NCBI GenBank assembly: GCA_002317475.1
Contig: DCIS01000095.1
Location: 1 to 13,023, forward strand
DNA length: 13,023 bases
Reading direction: 5' to 3'
DNA from: Prevotellaceae bacterium UBA1720
GTDB lineage: Bacteria; Bacteroidota; Bacteroidia; Bacteroidales; Bacteroidaceae
The notes beneath the pieces are model-generated. The model saw only the letters and a program-made list of their open reading frames with translations. It was not told where the DNA came from and searched no databases. The position numbers were made by a program, and so were the translations under genes. Position 1 is the stretch's first letter. Each line of letters opens with the position of its first letter. Positions 9,047 to 13,023 of this stretch are shown piece by piece.

Positions 9047-10378
9047 ATGGCTAAAGTAATCAAATTACGAAAAGGTCTTGATGTAAACCTGAAAGGCAAA
9101 GCTGCTTTGGAAACACTGACAGTAGCGTGTCCCGGTGAATATGCACTGGTACCCGATGACTTTGTTGGTGTTAAGCCCAAAGTGGTTGTCAAGGAAGGTG
9201 ACAGCGTTAAGGCTGGTGATGCTTTGTTTGTAGACAAATTGCATCCCGAAGTGAAGTTTGTGAGCCCCGTAAGTGGTACTGTAAGCCTCGTGGAGCGCGG
9301 TGACCGTCGTAAGTTGCTGAGCGTTCGCGTAAAGGCAGACCAGAATCAGGAGGCACGCGAGTTTGACGTAAAAGGCAATGTTAAGGAAGTTTTGCTGAAG
9401 AGTGGTATGTTTGCCTTCTTCCGCAGTCGTCCTTACGATGTTGTTGCAAATCCCGACGAGCAGCCTAAGGCTATCTTCGTCACTGCATTCAACAGCATGC
9501 CCCTGAGTCAGGACTTCGACTACATTCTGAAGGGACAGGAGAAGGAGTTCCAGGCTGGTATCAGCGCATTGAGCAAGATTGCCAAGGTGGAACTGGGTGT
9601 AAGCGTAAAGCAGACCAACGATGCATTGAAGAATGCAAAGGACTGCAACGTAACCCTTTATGACGGTCCTGCACCTGCTGGTAATGTAGGTGTACAGATC
9701 AACCAGATCTCTCCCATCAACAAGGGCGAGGTGGTATGGACATTGAGTGGTGAGGAGGTAATCTTCATCGGTCGTCTGATGACCACAGGTAAGGTTGACC
9801 TTACACGTACCATTGCTCTTGCTGGCAGCGAGGTACAGACTCCCAAGTACTTCAAGGTAAAGGTAGGTCAGCAGTTGACAACCTTGTTGAACGGTCAGCT
9901 GGATCAGAGCAAGAGCCTTCGTATCATCAATGGTAATGTGATGACAGGTTTCAAGACCTGCAAGGAAGGTTATCTGGCAGCACATGCTACCGAGGTTAAT
10001 GTGATCCCCGAAGGTAACGACGTTGATGAGTTCATGGGTTGGATCAATCCTCTTCGTACCAAGGAGTTCAGTACCAGTCGTAGCTACTGGAGCTGGCTTT
10101 GCCCCAAGAAGGAGTACGCTCTGGATGCCCGTGTGAAGGGTAGTGAGCGTCACATGATCGTTGGTGGCGAGTACGACAAGGTTTTCCCCATGGATATCTA
10201 CGCAGGTTATCTCGTAAAGGCCATCATCACTGGTGACATCGATCGCCAGGAGGCTCTGGGTATTTACGAGGTTGCTCCCGAGGACTTTGCTATCGCTGAG
10301 TTTATTGACAGCTCTAAGCTGGAGTTGCAGCGCATCGTTCGCGAGGGTCTGAACATCCTACGTCGTGAGAACGCTTAA
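9047..10378 (+). CDS. nqrA: Na+-translocating NADH:quinone reductase subunit A
   Basis: A 443-residue soluble, cytoplasm-facing subunit of Na+-NQR, the respiratory complex that oxidises NADH, reduces quinone and exports Na+. Length matches the family (about 445-465). Residues 1-40 (MAKVIKLRKGLDVNLKG, then CPGEYALVPDDF) are typical of NqrA. Residues 41-95 form the lipoyl-like barrel-sandwich domain shared with RnfC (KPKVVVKEGDSVKAGDALF, then VSPVSGTV). The C-terminal region includes the NP-LRTKEFSTSRSYWSWL segment and GGEYDKVFPMDIY, both conserved in NqrA. No membrane segment is seen and no cofactor is expected here; the family has been linked to quinone binding. It is the first gene of the operon, and the ATG at 9047 has no Shine-Dalgarno sequence. 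Codon use is highly biased. The opposite strand carries long open frames, which are a by-product of that bias. Confidence 0.97.
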   Translation: MAKVIKLRKGLDVNLKGKAALETLTVACPGEYALVPDDFVGVKPKVVVKEGDSVKAGDALFVDKLHPEVKFVSPVSGTVSLVERGDRRKLLSVRVKADQNQEAREFDVKGNVKEVLLKSGMFAFFRSRPYDVVANPDEQPKAIFVTAFNSMPLSQDFDYILKGQEKEFQAGISALSKIAKVELGVSVKQTNDALKNAKDCNVTLYDGPAPAGNVGVQINQISPINKGEVVWTLSGEEVIFIGRLMTTGKVDLTRTIALAGSEVQTPKYFKVKVGQQLTTLLNGQLDQSKSLRIINGNVMTGFKTCKEGYLAAHATEVNVIPEGNDVDEFMGWINPLRTKEFSTSRSYWSWLCPKKEYALDARVKGSERHMIVGGEYDKVFPMDIYAGYLVKAIITGDIDRQEALGIYEVAPEDFAIAEFIDSSKLELQRIVREGLNILRRENA

Positions 10379-10381
10379 TAT

Positions 10382-10418
10382 ACCTTATTATATAATAAAA
10401 GGTTAACAGTTTAACAGT
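10382..10418 (+). promoter_or_regulatory. nqrA-nqrB spacer: hairpin and tandem octamer
   Basis: The 59-base gap between nqrA and nqrB holds an imperfect AT-rich hairpin (10382-10403): ACCTT and AAGGT arms, an inner ATT-AAT helix and a two-base bulge. It is followed immediately by a perfect tandem repeat of TTAACAGT (10403-10410 and 10411-10418). No Shine-Dalgarno sequence precedes nqrB. This is the longest gap between operon genes here. It could be an RNA processing or stability site, or a binding site, but function is not shown. Confidence 0.35.
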
Positions 10419-10437
10419 ATAATAGATTTAAAGATAT

Positions 10438-11616
10438 ATGAAAGCGTTAAAGAAATTATTCGATAATATGCGCCCTTCCTTCGAGGAAGGAGGTAAGTTG
10501 CATGCTTTCCGCAGCCTCTACGAAGGTTTTGAGAGTTTTGCATTCGTACCTAATACAACAAGCCGTCAGGGCAGCGTGAACATTCACGATGCTTTCGACA
10601 GCAAGCGTTTGATGAGCTTCGTGGTAATCGCTTTGATTCCCGCCCTGCTCTTTGGTTGCTATAACATTGGTTATCAGAATGCCTTGGCAGCAGGTGTTGA
10701 GTGCCCTTGCAGCGAAGGTGTATTCAGTTTGTTCCTCTATGGTTTCCTGGCCATGCTTCCCAAGCTGATTGTCAGCTACGTAGTAGGTCTGGGTATTGAG
10801 TTCACCGTAGCTCAGTGGAAGAAGGAAGAGATCGCTGAGGGTTACCTTGTCAGCGGTATCATCATTCCCCTGATTATCCCCGTAAACACTCCTCTCTGGA
10901 TGCTCGCTATTGCAGTTGCATTCAGCGTAATCTTTGCAAAGGAGATCTTCGGCGGTACCGGTATGAACATCTTCAACGTAGCCTTGATTACCCGTGCATT
11001 CCTGTTCTTCAGCTATCCCAGCATGATGACTGGTGATGACAACGTATGGGTAGCTCAGGATACTATCCTTGGTCTGGGTTATGCAGTACCTGACACCTAC
11101 ACCGCTGCTACTCCTCTTGGAGCTGCTGTTGCTGAGGGTTTTGCAGGCTTTGACTGCTCTACCATCAAGGCTGCTATCATCGGTTTGATTCCTGGTTCAA
11201 TGGGTGAGACCAGCGTTATCGCTATTGGTCTTGGTGCATTGATTCTGCTCTACACCGGTGTAGCAAGTTGGAAGACCATGCTGAGCGTATTCGTTGGTGG
11301 TGCAGCTACTGGTTACCTGATGCAGGCACTTGGTCTGACTCAGATTCAGTGGTATGAGCACCTCGTACTGGGTGGTTTTGCCTTCGGTGCTGTCTTCATG
11401 GCTACTGATCCTGTAACCTCAGCCCGTACCGAGTGTGGTAAGTATATCTATGGCTTTATGATTGGTCTCGTAGCAGTATTGGTACGTGTCATGAACCCCG
11501 GTTATCCCGAAGGTATGATGCTCGCTATCCTGCTCATGAACCTGTTTGCTCCACTGATCGACTACTTCTTCGTTCAGAGCAATATCAACAAGCGTTTGAA
11601 CCGTGCTAAAAAATAA
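10438..11616 (+). CDS. nqrB: Na+-translocating NADH:quinone reductase subunit B
   Basis: A 392-residue polytopic inner-membrane subunit that carries a covalent FMN and forms the core of the Na+ and electron path. Many hydrophobic segments are visible, for example about 57-77, 97-122, 136-168, 244-272, 281-300, 307-325, 335-352 and 358-380. FGGTGMNIFNVAL (171-183) and TDPVTSAR (323-330) are family signatures. The flavinylation motif is D219-T-Y-T222-A-A-T225, so Thr225 is the predicted FMN attachment site (Thr236 in Vibrio cholerae). The residue usually given as Gly in the D-x-x-S/T-G-A-T consensus is Ala here. Attachment would need an ApbE flavin transferase, not in the window. The start at 10438 gives the family's cytoplasmic N-terminal helix (LFDNMRPSFEEGGKL). 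The stop at 11614-11616 overlaps the Shine-Dalgarno sequence of nqrC. Confidence 0.97.
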   Translation: MKALKKLFDNMRPSFEEGGKLHAFRSLYEGFESFAFVPNTTSRQGSVNIHDAFDSKRLMSFVVIALIPALLFGCYNIGYQNALAAGVECPCSEGVFSLFLYGFLAMLPKLIVSYVVGLGIEFTVAQWKKEEIAEGYLVSGIIIPLIIPVNTPLWMLAIAVAFSVIFAKEIFGGTGMNIFNVALITRAFLFFSYPSMMTGDDNVWVAQDTILGLGYAVPDTYTAATPLGAAVAEGFAGFDCSTIKAAIIGLIPGSMGETSVIAIGLGALILLYTGVASWKTMLSVFVGGAATGYLMQALGLTQIQWYEHLVLGGFAFGAVFMATDPVTSARTECGKYIYGFMIGLVAVLVRVMNPGYPEGMMLAILLMNLFAPLIDYFFVQSNINKRLNRAKK

Positions 11617-11621
11617 GGAGG
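11615..11621 (+). promoter_or_regulatory. Strong Shine-Dalgarno site of nqrC
   Basis: AAGGAGG overlaps the last two bases of the nqrB stop codon and lies 8 bases before the nqrC ATG. It is near-perfectly complementary to the 16S rRNA tail, unusual in this phylum and in contrast to nqrA and nqrB. It fixes the nqrC start at 11630 and so places the rubredoxin-like N-terminus inside the protein. Confidence 0.75.
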
Positions 11622-11629
11622 AATAAGAT

Positions 11630-12652
11630 ATGGCAAAGAAATTTAAGTGTAATGTCTGTGGACAGACATTCGAGGCTGAGAGTATGCCTGATAAGTGTCC
11701 TATCTGTACTGCTCCTGCATCAGAGATCGTTGAGGAGGCAGCTCCTGCTGCAGCTGGCGAGGCTAAGCCTAAGAAGAAGGGACTGGACACTAACAGCAAT
11801 GTATATACCATTATATATGCTGCTGTAATGGTTGTTATCGTTGCCTTCCTGCTGGCTTTCGTAAGCGATGCGCTGAAGCCTACTCAGGATGCTAACGTAC
11901 TTCGTGATACCAAGAATCAGATTCTGACTTCGCTGAACATCGAAGGTCTCACAGGTGAGGCTGTTGATGCAAAGTATGCTGAGGTTATCACAGACACCAT
12001 GGAGTGCAACGAGAAGGAGTTCTATGTAGCAAACGTAGACGGTGCCGTTAAATATGTTCTGCCCGTTAAGGGTCGTGGTCTCTGGGGTGGCCTTTGGGGT
12101 TACATCGCAGTAGATGAGAACAAGACTACCGTCTTCGGTACATATTTCAGTCATGAGAGCGAGACTGCAGGTCTTGGTGCTCGTATCAACGAGCGTTGGT
12201 TCCAGCAGCAGTTCAATGGCAAGCCCATCTTTGACGAGGCTGGCAACGTTGCTCTGACCGTGGTTAAGCAGGGTGCTGCCACACAACCCACAGAGGTTGA
12301 TGGTGTGACTGGTGCTACCTTGACCAGCAAGGGTGTAGGTGCAATGGTTACCGAGGGTCTGGCTGCTTACCAGGAGTTCCTGGGTGTAGCTGAGCAGGCT
12401 GAAGAGATGGATTGCTGCAAGGCAAAGAAGGCTCACTGCGGTGAGGGTGGCTGCGGCATGCACGAGGGTTGCCCCGGTGAGGGTGGCTGCGGTATGCACG
12501 AAGGTTGCCCCAAAGCTGAGGGTGGCTGCGGTATGCACGAAGGTTGCCCCAAGGCTGAAGGTGAGTGTGGTATGCACGAGGGTTGTCCCAAGGGCGAAGG
12601 CCACTGCCAGAAGGCTGAAGGTGAGTGCTGCAAAAATAAGTCTAACAATTAA
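11630..12652 (+). CDS. nqrC: Na+-NQR subunit C with rubredoxin-like N-domain and Cys/His-rich tail
   Basis: Subunit C of Na+-NQR carries a covalent FMN on a periplasmic domain and passes electrons toward NqrB. At 340 residues it is longer than usual (about 210-260). Four parts are visible. Residues 4-30 form a rubrerythrin-type rubredoxin-like domain (C7-x2-C10 and C23-P-I-C26), expected to bind Fe or Zn. Residues 31-57 are an Ala/Glu/Lys linker ending in KPKKKG. Residues 58-79 are the single membrane span. Residues 80-255 are the FMN domain, with SHESETAGLGA (174-184) and a perfect flavinylation motif DGVTGAT (224-230, FMN on Thr230). The tail, 262-340, has 14 Cys and 6 His arranged on CGMHEGCP repeats. 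By the known NqrC topology and the basic residues before the span, the rubredoxin-like domain is cytoplasmic and the tail periplasmic. The NqrC assignment is firm; the roles of the two additions are inference. Confidence 0.95.
   Translation: MAKKFKCNVCGQTFEAESMPDKCPICTAPASEIVEEAAPAAAGEAKPKKKGLDTNSNVYTIIYAAVMVVIVAFLLAFVSDALKPTQDANVLRDTKNQILTSLNIEGLTGEAVDAKYAEVITDTMECNEKEFYVANVDGAVKYVLPVKGRGLWGGLWGYIAVDENKTTVFGTYFSHESETAGLGARINERWFQQQFNGKPIFDEAGNVALTVVKQGAATQPTEVDGVTGATLTSKGVGAMVTEGLAAYQEFLGVAEQAEEMDCCKAKKAHCGEGGCGMHEGCPGEGGCGMHEGCPKAEGGCGMHEGCPKAEGECGMHEGCPKGEGHCQKAEGECCKNKSNN
12440..12631 (+). repeat. In-frame tandem repeat encoding the Cys/His-rich NqrC tail
   Basis: Two 36-base units (12440-12475, 12476-12511) encode GEGGCGMHEGCP. 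Two 39-base units (12512-12550, 12551-12589) encode KAEG[GE]CGMHEGCP. A degenerate fifth unit (12590-12631) ends in KAEGECC. All lengths are multiples of three, so gain or loss of units keeps the frame. Units differ at several third positions and in one Gly/Glu change, so the array is not a recent perfect duplication. Each full unit offers two Cys and one His. Confidence 0.9.
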
Positions 12653-12657
12653 TCTTT

Positions 12658-12662
12658 GGAGG
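12658..12662 (+). promoter_or_regulatory. Shine-Dalgarno site of nqrD
   Basis: GGAGG lies 8 bases before the ATG at 12671, within the 18-base gap after the nqrC stop. With the nqrC site it shows that the downstream genes of this operon use strong Shine-Dalgarno sequences while the first two do not. Confidence 0.7.
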
Positions 12663-12670
12663 AACAGAAT

Positions 12671-13023
12671 ATGAGTAAATTGTTTTCTAAGGAGAACCGT
12701 GAAGCATTGACTGGCCCACTGAACTTGAACAACCCTGTTGCTGTTCAGGTATTGGGTATCTGCTCTGCACTGGCTGTTACCTCCCAGTTGGAGCCTGCCA
12801 TTGTGATGGGTCTTAGTGTGACCGTCATCACGGCTTTCGCTAACGTGATTATTTCATTGCTCCGCAAGACCATCCCCAACCGTATCCGTATCATCGTTCA
12901 GTTGGTGGTTGTTGCTGCGCTGGTAACTATCGTAAGTCAGGTGCTTAAGGCATTTGCATACGATGTGAGCGTTGCGCTGAGTGTCTATGTCGGTCTGATT
13001 ATTACCAACTGTATCCTGATGGG
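12671..13023 (+). CDS. nqrD: Na+-translocating NADH:quinone reductase subunit D (3' end cut by the window)
   Basis: The first 117 codons of an integral membrane subunit of Na+-NQR, usually about 205-210 residues. The N-terminus (ENREALTGPLNLNNPVAVQVLGIC) is typical of NqrD. Hydrophobic segments run at about 22-38, 44-64, 72-96 and 102-117. Cys31 (GICSAL) and Cys114 (TNCILMG) match the two cysteines, Cys29 and Cys112 in Vibrio cholerae, that with a pair from NqrE hold an intramembrane 2Fe-2S cluster. It lies 18 bases after nqrC in the same operon. nqrE and nqrF should follow outside the window. Confidence 0.95.
   Translation, partial: MSKLFSKENREALTGPLNLNNPVAVQVLGICSALAVTSQLEPAIVMGLSVTVITAFANVIISLLRKTIPNRIRIIVQLVVVAALVTIVSQVLKAFAYDVSVALSVYVGLIITNCILM

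Noticed and set aside
9065..10153. Long open frame (362 codons) on the minus strand opposite nqrA
   Set aside because: It is a mirror of nqrA, whose biased codons seldom make stops on the opposite strand. The translation resembles no family I know, and nqrA is unmistakable.
11720..12604. Open frame (294 codons) on the minus strand opposite nqrC
   Set aside because: Same codon-bias shadow. Its repetitive part merely reflects the CGMHEGCP repeat read backwards.
12440..12631. Regular repeats considered as a CRISPR array
   Set aside because: The units are contiguous with no unique spacers and encode a conserved peptide in frame with nqrC.
12433..12674. Short repetitive frames on both strands over the nqrC repeat
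   Set aside because: Tandem repeats in multiples of three bases keep several frames open. Only the nqrC frame continues a conserved protein.

Overview
The window looks like chromosomal DNA of a Bacteroidota bacterium, most likely Prevotella or a close relative; the genus is an inference from overall gene style. Three things support the phylum. Upstream regions carry TAnnTTTG promoter boxes, and ppdK has a full TTTG-19 bp-TAnnTTTG promoter. TamB is the long form typical of this phylum. Leaders are AT-rich and often lack a Shine-Dalgarno sequence. I see no insertion sequences, phage genes, tRNA, rRNA or CRISPR arrays.

Layout: (1) 1-2699, minus strand: ppdK, pyruvate phosphate dikinase, missing only its last few codons at the window edge. 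(2) 2700-2901: divergent promoter region. (3) 2902-4320, plus: rlmD, a 23S rRNA uracil-C5 methyltransferase with an Fe-S cluster. (4) 4325-8818, minus: tamB, a very large envelope protein that converges on rlmD with only 4 bases between the stops. (5) 8819-9046: a second divergent promoter region, with a clear hairpin in the nqrA leader. (6) 9047 to the end, plus: nqrA-nqrB-nqrC-nqrD, the first part of the Na+-translocating NADH:quinone reductase operon, with nqrD cut by the window. nqrE and nqrF are expected beyond the edge.

The genes are mostly core metabolism. PpdK interconverts pyruvate and phosphoenolpyruvate. Na+-NQR oxidises NADH, reduces quinone and pumps Na+. TamB serves the outer membrane and RlmD the ribosome. 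ppdK and nqrABCD share a strongly biased, highly-expressed-looking codon usage, whereas tamB is more AT-rich and less biased.

The most unusual element is NqrC. Its normal membrane anchor and periplasmic FMN domain (DGVTGAT flavinylation motif) are flanked by two additions. At the N-terminus, facing the cytoplasm, is a rubredoxin/rubrerythrin-type four-cysteine domain (C7, C10, C23, C26). At the C-terminus, predicted periplasmic, is a tail of about 79 residues with 14 Cys and 6 His, built on four copies of CGMHEGCP. This suggests a metal- or redox-active variant of a core respiratory subunit and is the best candidate here for undescribed biology.
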